Shown piece by piece: positions 54,101-57,039 of a stretch of 64,000 bases of DNA. A program made the position numbers and the translations under genes. The stretch is from Dermatemys mawii (Eukaryota > Chordata > Testudines > Dermatemydidae). The notes beneath the pieces were generated by a model, which was given only the letters and a program-made list of their open reading frames with translations, ran no database searches and was not told where the DNA came from. How positions within the stretch are numbered: the first letter of the stretch is position 1; every line of letters begins with the position of its first letter. The DNA lies in assembly GCA_007922305.1 (NCBI GenBank), contig ML677348.1, positions 20,275,327 through 20,339,326 on the forward strand. The letters are read 5' to 3'.

Positions 54101-54472
54101 CTGACCAGCGAGGCTCCGGGAGGCTCCCACCGGAGGACACGGGCCGTTTGACGGATAGCGGCGCGCGCTGAGTTTGTACAGCCAGGGCCACCTCTGCCCA
54201 AGGGAGCGCTGGGGAGCTACGGCGCTGAGCGCCGCCTCAGCCGTCACGCCCGGGGCACCGCAAGCTTCCGCGTCTGCCCGAGCGGAGCTGCCCTCACTCG
54301 GGAGCAGGAGGGGTGGCGCCGGAGCCCCGGGCTGGGAAGGGGCGGTCGGCCGGGAAGACGGGAGCTGCGACTCTCACCTGGCAGGCGGACGCGGTGAGGT
54401 GCCGCGGTCCGGGCTGGCTCGCTGGCCCTTGGCGGCGGTGGCTCCCCCCTTCCGGGGGGGTTTGGGCGGCAT
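1..54472 (-). CDS. RB1: RB1, retinoblastoma-associated protein, exons 1-17 (3' part beyond window)
   Basis: RB1 is the nuclear pocket protein that binds E2F factors and represses S-phase genes; CDK phosphorylation releases E2F. Seventeen coding segments, read leftwards from an ATG at 54472, match human RB1 in order, splice phase and nearly all lengths (listed one by one below). Together they give 1,649 coding bases, about 549 residues. Residues 33-345 cover the N-terminal cyclin-like domain, about 346-365 the interdomain linker with two TP sites, and from about 366 pocket subdomain A. Net length through exon 16 is 10 codons shorter than human: 14 and 3 fewer in exons 1 and 2, 5 and 2 more in exons 4 and 8. 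No frameshift or internal stop was seen. Human RB1 spans far more DNA; here 17 exons fit in 54 kb. Pocket B and the C-terminal region lie outside the window. Identity is near certain; the human comparison is from memory. Confidence 0.97.
399..475 (-). CDS. RB1: RB1 exon 16
   Basis: 77 bases, as in human. Acceptor TTTTCCAG, donor GTAAGTTG. Reads [20 protein letters not shown], then ATYG, the conserved pocket A helix region (human [21 protein letters not shown]). Confidence 0.98.
566..597 (-). CDS. RB1: RB1 exon 15
   Basis: 32 bases, as in human. Acceptor ATATTTCAG, donor GTATATTTTC. Reads [11 protein letters not shown], against human EEERLSIQNFS. The intron after it (476-565) is 90 bases. Confidence 0.97.
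681..737 (-). CDS. RB1: RB1 exon 14
   Basis: 57 bases, as in human. Acceptor TTTTTAG, donor GTAAGTTTA. Reads [19 protein letters not shown], identical to my recollection of the human exon. Pocket subdomain A. The following intron (598-680) is only 83 bases. Confidence 0.98.
1496..1612 (-). CDS. RB1: RB1 exon 13, ending at a GC donor
   Basis: 117 bases, as in human, both ends on codon boundaries. Acceptor TGTTTCAG. Reads [20 protein letters not shown], then [19 protein letters not shown], in pocket A. The exon must end at CACAG to keep human length and join exon 14, but the next intron bases are GCAACTAAT, so intron 13 would be a GC-AG intron. No usable GT donor was seen nearby. Confidence 0.96.
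2599..2760 (-). mobile_element. tRNA-derived SINE (Cry type), minus orientation
   Basis: The minus strand starts GGGATAGCTCAGTGGTTTGA (A box) and contains GATTGTGAGTTCAATCC (B box). It then runs through a body to a CR1-like tail, GGGGGTTGGACAAGATGATC and ATTCTATGA. This head-plus-CR1-tail structure is characteristic of turtle Cry SINEs and is the best single indicator of the host lineage. It interrupts the DIRS-like remnant. Confidence 0.9.
3313..4250 (+). mobile_element. LTR-like insertion (possible solo LTR of an endogenous retrovirus)
   Basis: A block unlike the surrounding DIRS remnant, bounded roughly by TG and CAACA. It has a TATA box (TATATAA, 3713-3719) and, 220 bases on, a poly(A) signal (AATAAA, 3936-3941), the order expected of U3-R-U5. 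The part after 3990 contains diverged direct repeats with GGAGCCC and CTGGAACCCTAGGAACTAGG. No gag, pol or env was seen and no clear target-site duplication, so boundaries and class are uncertain. Confidence 0.4.
5701..6377. other. RB1: RB1 intron 12, unassigned sequence
   Basis: AT-rich intronic sequence beside exon 12; no coding potential or repeat recognised. Confidence 0.7.
6378..6465 (-). CDS. RB1: RB1 exon 12
   Basis: 88 bases, as in human. Acceptor TTTTTTCAG, donor GTAAGTGAC. Reads [20 protein letters not shown], then SDNLISYFN, almost identical to human. It begins pocket subdomain A. Confidence 0.98.
6466..9249. other. RB1: RB1 intron 11, unassigned part
   Basis: AT-rich intron. Apart from the perfect inverted repeat near 7.55 kb and short simple runs (a CAGA repeat near 7461, poly-A near 8420), nothing is recognised. 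Confidence 0.7.
7551..7600. repeat. Perfect 21-base inverted repeat with 8-base loop
   Basis: AATGGACAGCATCTGTGTGGG (7551-7571), spacer ATTTCAAA, then its exact reverse complement (7580-7600). It is followed by GGTTCAAGTCC, which matches a pol III B box. It may be a young hairpin-forming insertion or a tRNA-related relic; no function is shown. Confidence 0.9.
9250..13355 (+). mobile_element. CR1 LINE, near full length but decayed
   Basis: An ORF1 remnant (9316-9942) has esterase-like features: [10 protein letters not shown] and [12 protein letters not shown]. The ORF2 endonuclease piece (10186-10554) has [10 protein letters not shown]. The reverse transcriptase is split over 10633-11673 and 12033-12743, with [20 protein letters not shown] and ADDTKLGG, but Cys stands where Tyr or Phe precedes ADD. 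Frameshifts and stops separate the parts. The 3' end shows the usual CR1 tail (GACTAGATGATCATAACGGT, then TCTATGACTCTA). The 5' limit is approximate. It lies opposite to RB1. Confidence 0.92.
10637..10666 (+). repeat. (AAT)n microsatellite inside the CR1 ORF2
   Basis: About ten AAT units, read in frame as a run of Asn just before the RAQIFLDA segment. It probably expanded from Asn codons of the element itself. Confidence 0.85.
13356..15208. other. RB1: RB1 intron 11, left of exon 11
   Basis: Mostly unassigned. It holds two short palindromic repeats: 13889-13962 (GGCCTGATCAAAAAGCC paired with ATGGGCTTTGGCTCAG) and 14996-15052 (CAACTCCCAT paired with ATGGGAGTTG). Both are typical of small MITE-like repeats. 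Confidence 0.6.
15209..15286 (-). CDS. RB1: RB1 exon 11 (interdomain linker)
   Basis: 78 bases, as in human. Acceptor TTCTACAG, donor GTATGAAGC. Reads [20 protein letters not shown], then PQTPV. Thr346-Pro and Thr363-Pro correspond to human Thr356 and Thr373, the linker phosphosites that drive docking of the N-terminal domain on the pocket in mammals. Both are kept here although several other N-terminal CDK sites are lost. Confidence 0.97.
15287..16233. other. RB1: RB1 intron 10
   Basis: 947-base intron with GT-AG ends; nothing else recognised. Confidence 0.8.
16234..16343 (-). CDS. RB1: RB1 exon 10
   Basis: 110 bases, as in human. Acceptor TTTTTTAG, donor GTAACACTC. Reads [20 protein letters not shown], then [11 protein letters not shown], against human [31 protein letters not shown]. 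It ends the second cyclin-like fold of the N-terminal domain. Confidence 0.98.
16518..16850. repeat. GC-rich interspersed repeat fragment
   Basis: A sharply GC-rich island in an AT-rich intron, with GGTCGCAGAAGTCACGGACT at its start and CAGCAGC/CCCAGGGACTG reiterations. Related in style to the longer copy at 45.75-46.18 kb (GTCACGG, GTGACTTT). Overlapping ORFs on both strands are compositional. Confidence 0.5.
17627..17855. mobile_element. MITE-like repeat
   Basis: Left end TAGTATAGACATAGCTTACA and a right part with GCATAGCTATGACAGTCATAGG, TTTTTTGCACATCCCTGACC and GTGGAGACTAAACC. It resembles the 47.34-47.63 kb copy (GGTGTTTTTCA, GTGTATACATGGCC) and a common turtle MITE that begins and ends with 'tgtagac'-type sequence. 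Boundaries approximate. Confidence 0.5.
19821..19898 (-). CDS. RB1: RB1 exon 9
   Basis: 78 bases, as in human, starting and ending on codon boundaries. Acceptor TTCCAG, donor GTAATTAG. Reads [20 protein letters not shown], then SNGLPE, one of the best-conserved stretches of the N-terminal domain. Confidence 0.98.
20264..20326. repeat. 33-base tandem duplication
   Basis: AAAGTAGTTCTTATAGTGTC and following bases repeat almost exactly with a period of 33 (first copy 20264-20296). Confidence 0.9.
20327..21600 (-). mobile_element. DIRS-like terminal region and internal fragment (intron 8)
   Basis: Starts with TCATCACTTGTGCATTCTAT and CTCAGTTTCTTCACC-type sequence like the terminal blocks at 1.8 and 34.5 kb, and a second terminal-like piece (CACGTGGATTCCACTCTTGG) near 20637. 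From 20.9 to 21.6 kb the origin is less clear. No intact ORF. Confidence 0.45.
21862..22149. mobile_element. Non-autonomous hAT element with 8-base target duplication
   Basis: Left end CAGCGTCTGTCAAAGATTTT; right end CCCCACTTTGAAGACCACTG, the inverted complement of CAGTGGTCTTCAAAGTGGGG. It is flanked by CCCCAGGG (21854-21861) and CCCTAGGG (22150-22157). The interior is CpG-rich and holds TCCGCCGAAATGCC twice (near 21928 and 22049). Confidence 0.85.
22158..22543. other. RB1: RB1 intron 8, next to exon 8
   Basis: AT-rich, nothing recognised. Confidence 0.7.
22544..22692 (-). CDS. RB1: RB1 exon 8
   Basis: 149 bases (human 143). Acceptor TTTTACAG, donor GTAAGATTT. Reads [20 protein letters not shown] and later [16 protein letters not shown]. 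Human has INGSPRTPRRGQ, in which Ser249 and Thr252 are kinase sites followed by Pro. Here the first Ser is followed by Thr and the second site is Ala242-Pro, so both CDK/p38 consensus sites are gone. Two extra residues lie at the exon start (SHVSAKS). Confidence 0.98.
22693..23094. other. RB1: RB1 intron 7, next to the exon 8 acceptor
   Basis: AT-rich unassigned sequence with a short T/A homopolymer run near 22725. Confidence 0.7.
23095..24503 (-). mobile_element. DIRS-like retroelement fragment: terminal region plus RT/RNase H
   Basis: The plus strand starts with GAAGACGGTTACTTACTTGT, ATTCTTCAAGATGGACTTTG and, near 23430, TTTGAGTGTCTTCTGTATAT, the terminal signature seen in other copies. 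On the minus strand, 23577-23879 includes [13 protein letters not shown] and [11 protein letters not shown] (DIRS RT/RNase H region), and 24299-24420 includes [17 protein letters not shown] and LILDLRALN (start of RT). Internal parts are missing and frames are broken. Confidence 0.7.
24504..24715. mobile_element. hAT-type element fragment
   Basis: Starts CAGAGGTTTCCTAAACTTGT, then GCCCCTGCCTGGCCGC, GGTTCGGCCGCTCACAAC, CTCCCACTGGCTGCAG and TTCCCATTGGCCAGGA. The last two motifs are near-inverted copies of each other, as in the palindromic GC-rich hAT elements common in turtles. No right terminus seen, so probably truncated. Confidence 0.6.
25694..26175 (-). mobile_element. Penelope-like element, C-terminal end and 3' tail
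   Basis: The minus strand encodes [20 protein letters not shown], then [12 protein letters not shown] (26164 to 25990). The R..RE..L..I...T...GLN pattern is that of the C-terminus of the GIY-YIG endonuclease domain that ends Penelope-like proteins. A tail of about 230 bases follows, ending GGCTACCCCTCTGATTCT at 25694. The tail holds a hammerhead-like motif (separate entry). It lies inside DIRS-like sequence. The family call is inference from this motif and tail structure. Confidence 0.55.
25788..25827 (-). ncRNA. Hammerhead-ribozyme-like motif in Penelope-like tail (copy 1, decayed)
   Basis: Minus strand: GCAT, CCGACGA (hammerhead core CUGANGA with one change), stem GTGGG/CCCAT, GAAA, ACTT, ATGC. 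The outer GCAT/ATGC pair closes the structure. A canonical stem III is not obvious, so activity is doubtful. Confidence 0.4.
26344..26415 (+). pseudogene. tRNA-Ala(UGC)-like relic
   Basis: 72 bases with TAGCTCAGTGGTAGAGCGC (A box), anticodon loop TTTGCGT (anticodon TGC) and GGGTTCAATCCCC (B box and T arm), ending CATCTCCA. This is the length and pattern of vertebrate tRNA-Ala. The first two acceptor pairs (A-C, C-C) and the pair 27-43 (C-A) are mismatched, so it is probably a decayed copy. It interrupts DIRS gag-like sequence. Confidence 0.75.
28145..28525. other. RB1: RB1 intron 7, near exon 7
   Basis: AT-rich, nothing recognised. Confidence 0.6.
28526..28592. repeat. Short AT-rich tandem repeat
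   Basis: Units of about 25 bases built from GTTTATGAAATTTAA and GTTTATGAAA, starting 28 bases after the exon 7 donor. Confidence 0.85.
28620..28730 (-). CDS. RB1: RB1 exon 7
   Basis: 111 bases, as in human. Acceptor TTTTCAG, donor GTAAGGATT. Reads [20 protein letters not shown], then [16 protein letters not shown]. Ser218-Pro corresponds to human Ser230-Pro, a CDK site, and is conserved. A short AT-rich tandem repeat (28526-28592) begins 28 bases into the intron after the donor. Confidence 0.98.
28731..30087. other. RB1: RB1 intron 6
   Basis: 1,357-base AT-rich intron; nothing recognised. Confidence 0.8.
30088..30155 (-). CDS. RB1: RB1 exon 6
   Basis: 68 bases, as in human. Acceptor GTATAG, donor GTAAATTATG. 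Reads [20 protein letters not shown], then AK; the [13 protein letters not shown] core matches human. Part of the N-terminal cyclin-like fold. Confidence 0.96.
30156..30871. other. RB1: RB1 intron 5
   Basis: 716 bases. Only a small palindrome is seen: TATTCATGGTGC, five bases, then GCACCATGAATA (30623-30651). Confidence 0.8.
30872..30910 (-). CDS. RB1: RB1 exon 5
   Basis: 39 bases, the same length as human exon 5. Acceptor TTTCTAG, donor GTAAGTTTG. With the split Arg it reads [13 protein letters not shown], against human RTCELIYLTQPSS. A micro-exon identified by phase, position and the CxLIY motif. Confidence 0.95.
30911..31827. other. RB1: RB1 intron 4, next to the exon 5 acceptor
   Basis: AT-rich; nothing recognised. 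Confidence 0.7.
31828..32573. mobile_element. DNA-transposon-like element with GC-rich minisatellite core
   Basis: The ends are inverted repeats: AAGGTTGCCAAC at the left and GTTGGCAACTCT at the right. They are flanked by ACCTATGGT (31819-31827) and ACCTACGGT (32574-32582), a likely 9-base duplication with one change. The core (31.9-32.15 kb) reiterates GGGTTCAGGGT/GGAGAGGGTTTGGGTAC units of about 25-30 bases. The right half has CCATTGGCC/GGCCAATGGGAGCTG motifs shared with the hAT fragment at 24.6 kb. ORFs across it are compositional. Confidence 0.65.
32583..34187. other. RB1: RB1 intron 4, main part
   Basis: Unassigned intron sequence; no repeat or coding potential recognised. Confidence 0.7.
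34188..34322 (-). CDS. RB1: RB1 exon 4
   Basis: 135 bases (human 120), acceptor CTTGCAG, donor GTAAAATGC. It reads [20 protein letters not shown], then [20 protein letters not shown]. Relative to human [20 protein letters not shown] there is a five-residue insertion around VNMDT. An alternative acceptor 16 bases further in, at TTTTCAG, would put an in-frame stop at the junction and was rejected. Confidence 0.95.
34395..36680 (-). mobile_element. DIRS-like retroelement fragment (intron 3)
   Basis: Terminal-type block at 34395-34740 (TAAGAGATGTTGTACACACA, CTCAGTTTCTTCACAAATAC, ATCTGGAAGAATCAGTGTTA, GATTGCCCACACAGATTCAC). From 35540 to 36670 the plus strand follows the antisense recombinase region of the other copies (GTGGACCAAGCTCCACACTG, then CTATGCTGGAGCTACCAGGA). 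A block at about 34750-35520, rich in CTCTCCAG/AGCCTTC, does not fit the element and is unidentified. The right end meets CR1 sequence. Confidence 0.55.
36681..37490 (-). mobile_element. CR1 3' fragment, split by a hAT insertion
   Basis: The plus strand has GAACCACCAGCTCATCTAGT and, after the hAT element, AGTCTGACCTCCTGTATATC. Near 37430 it has AGGCAAAACCCCCGAAAATT and ATTCCTTCCTAACC, the reverse complement of the CR1 3' UTR signature also seen at 13.09-13.14 kb. Confidence 0.65.
36789..37197. mobile_element. Non-autonomous hAT element
   Basis: Left end CAGTGTTTCTCAGCCTGTAG; right end AAAGGTTGAGAACCACTG, the inverted complement of CAGTGGTTCTCAACCTTT. Flanks ATCTAGGT and ATGTAGTC match at 5 of 8 bases, an old duplication. 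It sits inside the CR1 fragment. Confidence 0.75.
37577..37597. repeat. (TC)n microsatellite
   Basis: A run of about nine to ten CT units. Confidence 0.9.
37732..37843. repeat. Compound (CA)n/(TATC)n/(TA)n microsatellite
   Basis: Blocks of ACACAC alternate with ATATAT and ATCTATCT over about 110 bases, so it is likely polymorphic. Confidence 0.9.
38143..38354. mobile_element. Tc1/mariner-type MITE with TA target site
   Basis: Left end CAGGTGAGTCGCATCTTA and right end TAAGATGAGACTCGCCTG are inverted repeats, each flanked by TA (38141-38142 and 38355-38356). The 212-base element has no ORF and is CpG-rich inside (GGTGCGGGCGATTC, ATACGCGTTTTTTGC). Confidence 0.9.
38357..38799. other. RB1: RB1 intron 3, unidentified block
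   Basis: Includes GGTCTGGGTATCCCCAGAAA and GAGGCCCAATGCTGCTGAGC, which look repeat-like, but I cannot name a family. Confidence 0.4.
38800..41830 (-). mobile_element. DIRS-like retroelement fragment: RNase H, RT and gag (intron 3)
   Basis: Minus strand 39162-39362 encodes [19 protein letters not shown] and [10 protein letters not shown], the first catalytic block of a DIRS-type RT (FDL.D.YFHI). 39833-40288 encodes a gag-like stretch with [15 protein letters not shown] and [13 protein letters not shown]. Order on the plus strand (RNase H, RT, gag) fits one antisense copy. Several stops and frame changes occur. A hAT MITE interrupts it at 41.2 kb. Confidence 0.7.
41192..41366. mobile_element. 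hAT MITE with 8-base target duplication
   Basis: 175 bases from CAGTGGTTTTCAAACTTTTT to CTCAGTTTGAAAACCACTG, flanked by TTCTAAAG (41184-41191) and TTCTAAAA (41367-41374). Complete, with no coding capacity, nested in the DIRS-like fragment. Confidence 0.93.
41831..42913. other. RB1: RB1 intron 3, next to exon 3
   Basis: AT-rich, nothing recognised. Confidence 0.7.
42914..43029 (-). CDS. RB1: RB1 exon 3
   Basis: 116 bases, the same as human, beginning on a codon boundary: [20 protein letters not shown], then [13 protein letters not shown]. The [13 protein letters not shown] core is nearly identical to human. The donor GTAGGTTTTG is chosen over an upstream GTATGAG because only it gives 116 bases and the phase exon 4 needs. 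The last residues (KSRGM) differ from human KNIEI. Confidence 0.96.
43030..45438. other. RB1: RB1 intron 2, next to the exon 3 acceptor
   Basis: AT-rich; nothing recognised. Confidence 0.7.
45450..45638 (+). mobile_element. Penelope-like tail in palindromic form, with perfect target duplication
   Basis: Flanked by CTATCATGACA at 45439-45449 and 45639-45649, an exact 11-base duplication. The right end, GGCTACCCCTCTGATTCT, is the 3' end of the family at 25.7 kb. The first about 72 bases (45453-45524) are the inverted complement of 45531-45600 with a six-base spacer, so the insertion is a near-perfect hairpin of one tail segment. Both arms hold the GAAA and ATGC parts of the hammerhead-like motif. 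Confidence 0.75.
45750..46185. mobile_element. MITE-like repeat
   Basis: Left part GTCATGGTTATTTTTAGTAA, AAGTCATGGGCAGGTCACAG and CCGTGACCTGTCTGTGACTT, a short palindrome typical of a common turtle DNA-transposon family; the right part is GC-rich and ends near TTTCCATGACCCCTGACATA. Related to 16.5 kb. Confidence 0.55.
46186..46739. other. RB1: RB1 intron 2, unassigned
   Basis: Nothing recognised. Confidence 0.6.
46740..47030 (-). mobile_element. Second Penelope-like family, C-terminal end and tail
   Basis: Minus strand 47027 downwards reads [18 protein letters not shown], with the same HGLNxD ending as at 26.0 kb. About 130 bases further comes the hammerhead-like motif, and the tail ends in AGATATTACCTCACCCCCCT. 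Family placement by the GLN motif and the shared tail arrangement. Confidence 0.5.
46793..46832 (-). ncRNA. Hammerhead-ribozyme-like motif in Penelope-like tail (copy 2)
   Basis: Minus strand: AGAC, CTGAAGA (exact CUGANGA core), stem GAGCT with AACTT (one mismatch), GAAA, GCTT, CTCT. The outer AGAC/CTCT pairs at three of four positions. As in copy 1, stem III is minimal or absent. Confidence 0.45.
47340..47632. mobile_element. MITE-like repeat
   Basis: TGTCTACAAGAGTTCACAGC at the left and GTGTATACATGGCC at the right, with internal GACAGGAGAGAGCTCTCCC, ATGGGGTGTTTTTCATACTT and TTTTGCTGACATAAGTGG. Same family as 17.6 kb. Confidence 0.6.
47633..49780. other. RB1: RB1 intron 2, unassigned
   Basis: AT-rich; nothing recognised. 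Confidence 0.7.
49781..50900. repeat. Unidentified moderately GC-rich block, interrupted by a hAT element
   Basis: Differs in composition from the flanking intron and may be an old retroelement fragment. I see no motif that names it. Confidence 0.3.
49978..50186. mobile_element. hAT MITE with perfect 8-base target duplication
   Basis: 209 bases from CAGGCCTGCACAACTCGG to GCATGTTGTGCGGGCCTG, inverted repeats with a few changes, flanked by ACCTAGTA at 49970-49977 and 50187-50194. The perfect duplication suggests it is among the younger insertions here. Confidence 0.95.
51207..51400. mobile_element. MITE-like repeat fragment
   Basis: TACATCTACACTGTAGCTGG, AGGTAGATATACACGTGCTA and later GATGGGATTGTATTTGGGTG, a pattern common to a turtle DNA-transposon family. 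Boundaries approximate. Confidence 0.45.
51966..52083 (-). CDS. RB1: RB1 exon 2
   Basis: 118 bases (human 127) between acceptor CTCCTAG and donor GTGAGTACC. It completes an Arg split with exon 1 and continues [17 protein letters not shown]..., aligned to human [20 protein letters not shown]. The segment ends on a codon boundary at residue 71. It is the first part of the N-terminal cyclin-like domain. Three residues are missing relative to human in the acidic EETEEPDF stretch. Confidence 0.97.
52084..53859. other. RB1: RB1 intron 1, left of the CpG island
   Basis: Unassigned. Around 53.6-53.85 kb the words AGCAG/TAGCAAGTTA and TTGCAAATTAC recur, perhaps an old repeat. Confidence 0.6.
54378..54472 (-). 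CDS. RB1: RB1 exon 1 (coding part)
   Basis: The exon codes for 31 residues plus two bases, starting [14 protein letters not shown] (human MPPKTPRK), and ends CCAG before a GTGAGAG donor. The start is chosen because this is the human N-terminus motif, it lies in the CpG island, and the exon joins exon 2 in phase. Human exon 1 has 137 coding bases; the difference of 42 bases removes the mammalian Ala/Pro-rich and acidic stretch. The human Thr5-Pro CDK site is Pro-Pro here, but two Ser-Pro pairs occur at residues 20 and 26. Confidence 0.95.
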
Positions 54473-54577
54473 GTCGGGCCCGCGCTCGGAGCCGCCACAG
54501 CCGAGTCGGAAGTTTAAATGTCCAGCGAGGCTGGGAGAAGGGAAACGGACAAACCGGTTCCCCCTCACAGCCGCGCA

Positions 54578-54639
54578 AACCGCGGGAAAACGTCACGTCC
54601 GCCCCGCCCACAAGGGCGGAGCGTACGCGTCACTTCCCA
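54578..54639 (-). promoter_or_regulatory. RB1: RB1 core promoter: E2F, ATF/CRE and GC-box cluster
   Basis: About 110-170 bases upstream of the ATG, the minus strand carries in order GGAAGTGACGCG (ETS/CRE-like, 54627-54638), a GC box (rc of 54614-54620), GGGCGGGGCGGAC (54597-54609), TGACGTTTT (ATF/CRE, 54587-54595) and TTTTCCCGCG (E2F, 54581-54590). The run GACGTTTTCCCGCGGTT matches the human RB1 promoter as I recall it, including the overlap of ATF and E2F sites. The E2F site implies autoregulation of RB1 by E2F/pRB. No TATA box is seen. The start site cannot be placed exactly. Confidence 0.85.
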
Positions 54640-55051
54640 ACCCTCGTTCGCTTCGGGAATGAGCGTATTCCAAAGCGGGCGGAGCCTGCGTACAAGAAAG
54701 AGGCTGAGAACCCGGAAGAGGAATTCGGAGTCTTGGCAACAGAGGCTCCAGCGCGAGCCGTTCGGCCAATAAGATCCCCCACTTCTCCTAGCCAGTAGAG
54801 GAGCTGCTGCCGCCGCCGCTGTGTCCGGGCGTTCCGGCGAGTGGAGAAGTTCCCTGACCTTGAACCCTGGCGCTAACTCGGAGCCCTTTCCCTGAGGCCC
54901 CGCCTCCCGCCGCCGCTCCCCGCCCCAAGCCCTCCCTGAAGACCCAGGGCCCTGCTCCGCCCTCCCCCAAGCGCCACACGAGGGATGGGCGTCGCCGAAC
55001 AGCGCCTGACTGCCAGCGCTGGTGATCAGCTGGTCGGGGATGCCACCGAAG

Positions 55052-57015
55052 CAGGGGCGGATTGAGAGTTAGTGGGGCCCTGGGCTCAGCTTCATTTTTT
55101 GCCTCCCCACCCCAGACCCGGTCAAGAAAAAGAACATTCCCTTCTATCTCCCCTGTCCCTGGTTTTCATTCCTCTTTTCTTCCTCCTCCTCCGGTATTAT
55201 AAGTACTAGTCAACACATGAAAATAAAGTGAGGTTCCTTGATTGTTTTCGTAGTCTAACGTTTTTTTCACAGACCACTAGAAAATTGCTAAGGGTCTCAG
55301 AGGACCACGTGATGATCTTTCCAAATATTGTTAGGTAACTATGGTAAAGTGCTTTGGGTAAGAGCGTTTTATTACAAAAGTGTAAAACAAACATTGGGGT
55401 GCAAGGTCTGGCAAGGAGTTAGGGTGTAGGAGTCGTCTCAGGGTTGAGGAAGAGGTTTGGGGTGTTCAGCACTTACCTGGAGCAACTTCTGTTTGATGCA
55501 AGGGGTGGGGATGGGGGAGGCAGAAACTCCCATTTGGTGCTCAGGGTGAGGATGGGGGGGGGTGCAGGAGTCATGGCTGCGGTTGGGGGGTAATGCAGGT
55601 GTGAAGTCAGAGAGTTGGGGGTGTGGGCCCCCCTAGCTTTCTGCTCTCAGAGGAGCAGGTGTATACAGGAGGCAGTGCATGGGGAAGAGGGGCTGGAGCA
55701 GTCTTACCTGCCCACCGCTGCTCCTGTTCACTGCCAAAAGGAGCTGTGGCAGCAGTAACATGTGAAAGCTGAGACCCAGCTGGTCTGCTGCTCCCTTCCC
55801 CTGATTTTTTTTCCAGGGGTCACCAGCAGTGCCCCCCAGGGACTGTACCTGCGCTGCCCAGCCTCCAGAGGAGCAAGGCAGAAGAGGTGCCCCACCAGCT
55901 GGCCCCTCACGTGGCTGCACCGGGTTGCCAGCGCCAGCCTGCAGCATGAGTCCCAGGAGCCTGGCTGGGAGAGTTCACTGCTCGCTATGACTCCAGCACA
56001 GCTCTTAAATGGTTGCCTCCCTGTTCTTCCCCACAGCTTCTGCCCTCGCAGAGGGTGCTGGATAGTGCTGGGCTGCCTAGCCTTGGGGCCCCCTGTAGTT
56101 GAGGGTCCCCGTGCCAGGGGATTGTGTGTTTCATTGTAAATCCTCCTCCGCCCTGAACAGCTGTGTCTGAGGGGCGCTTAGCACCCACCATATTTTTTTC
56201 TGTGGGTGCTTGAGCCCCAGTACACACATGGAGCCAGCTCCTCTGATAGTCCAGTAGTTCTCAACCAGGGGTCTGGGCCCCTAATGGGCCTTGAGCAGGT
56301 GTCAGGAGGGTCTCCCTACCTGTTCTGGCACCACGCTGTGCCCTGGAAGTGGCCAGCAGCAGGTCAGGCTCCTAGGTGGCAGTGTAACAGGGCTCCATGT
56401 GCTGCTCCTGCCCTGAGCACCAGTTCTCAGCCAGTGGCAGCTGGGGAGGGGCGGTGCCTGCAGTCGAGAGTCACACAGAGCCATTTCCAGGCCTCCACTT
56501 AGGAGCCAGACCTGCTGCTGGCCACTTCTGGGGCACAACGGTGTCCGTGGTGCTACAATAGACAGGAAGCCTTCTTTAGCACCCCCACTGTGCCGCTGAC
56601 CGGGAGATGCCCAAGTTAAGCCCATGCCTCAATCCCCTGCCCCAGCCCTGAGACCCCGCCCCCAAACCCTTAGCCCCTTCCTGCACCCAAAATGCCACAT
56701 CCCTGGTCCCACCCCACAGCCTGCACCCACAGCAGAGTCCTGACCCTCTCACACACCCCAAACCGCTGCCCAGCGCTGAGCCCTTCTAAACCTGGAGCCA
56801 CCTCCTGCACCCCCAATCTCTTCATCCTCAGTCCCACCCAAATCCCTGATCCTCTCCTACACCCTAACCCCTTGCCCCAGCCCAGAGCCCCCTCCCACCC
56901 TCAACCTTTAATGGCCAGCCCCACCCTGCAGTCCTTGCCTGCATGCCAGCCCTTTGCCCCAGCCCTGAGCCCTCCCACACCCCAAACCTCTCATCCCCAC
57001 TGGGTTGTGGACACA
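55052..57015. repeat. GC-rich repeat cluster between RB1 and ITM2B
   Basis: Begins CAGGGGCGGATTGAGAG, a hAT-like end, and has CTCCTCCGCCCTG near 56143 as a possible partner, but no target duplication. A second hAT-like start, CAGTAGTTCTCAACCAGGGG, is near 56249. 56.58-57.01 kb is built of diverged units with CCCCAGCCCTGAGCCC and CCACACCCCAAACC. ORFs on both strands are compositional. Confidence 0.5.
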
Positions 57016-57039
57016 GCTCCAGCCACAGTAACAACCAAG

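Larger units (their letters stand above)
53860..54990. promoter_or_regulatory. CpG island spanning the RB1 promoter and exon 1
   Basis: A stretch of about 1.1 kb dense in CpG and GC-box motifs, set in AT-rich flanks. It covers RB1 exon 1, the core promoter and about 400 bases upstream. The right half (54660-54860) contains another GC box, a CCGGAAG ETS-like site and a CCAAT box on the plus strand (near 54765), which could support divergent transcription. Many ORFs on both strands here are composition artefacts. Confidence 0.85.

Noticed and set aside
54174..54798. Long plus-strand ORFs (about 160 residues) in the CpG island
   Set aside because: They overlap RB1 exon 1 and the promoter, exist in several frames on both strands, and have the Gly/Pro/Arg/Ala-rich composition expected of random GC-rich DNA.
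55052..56155. One complete hAT element from CAGGGGCGG to CCGCCCTG
   Set aside because: The ends pair only partly and the flanks show no target duplication; it may be several fragments.
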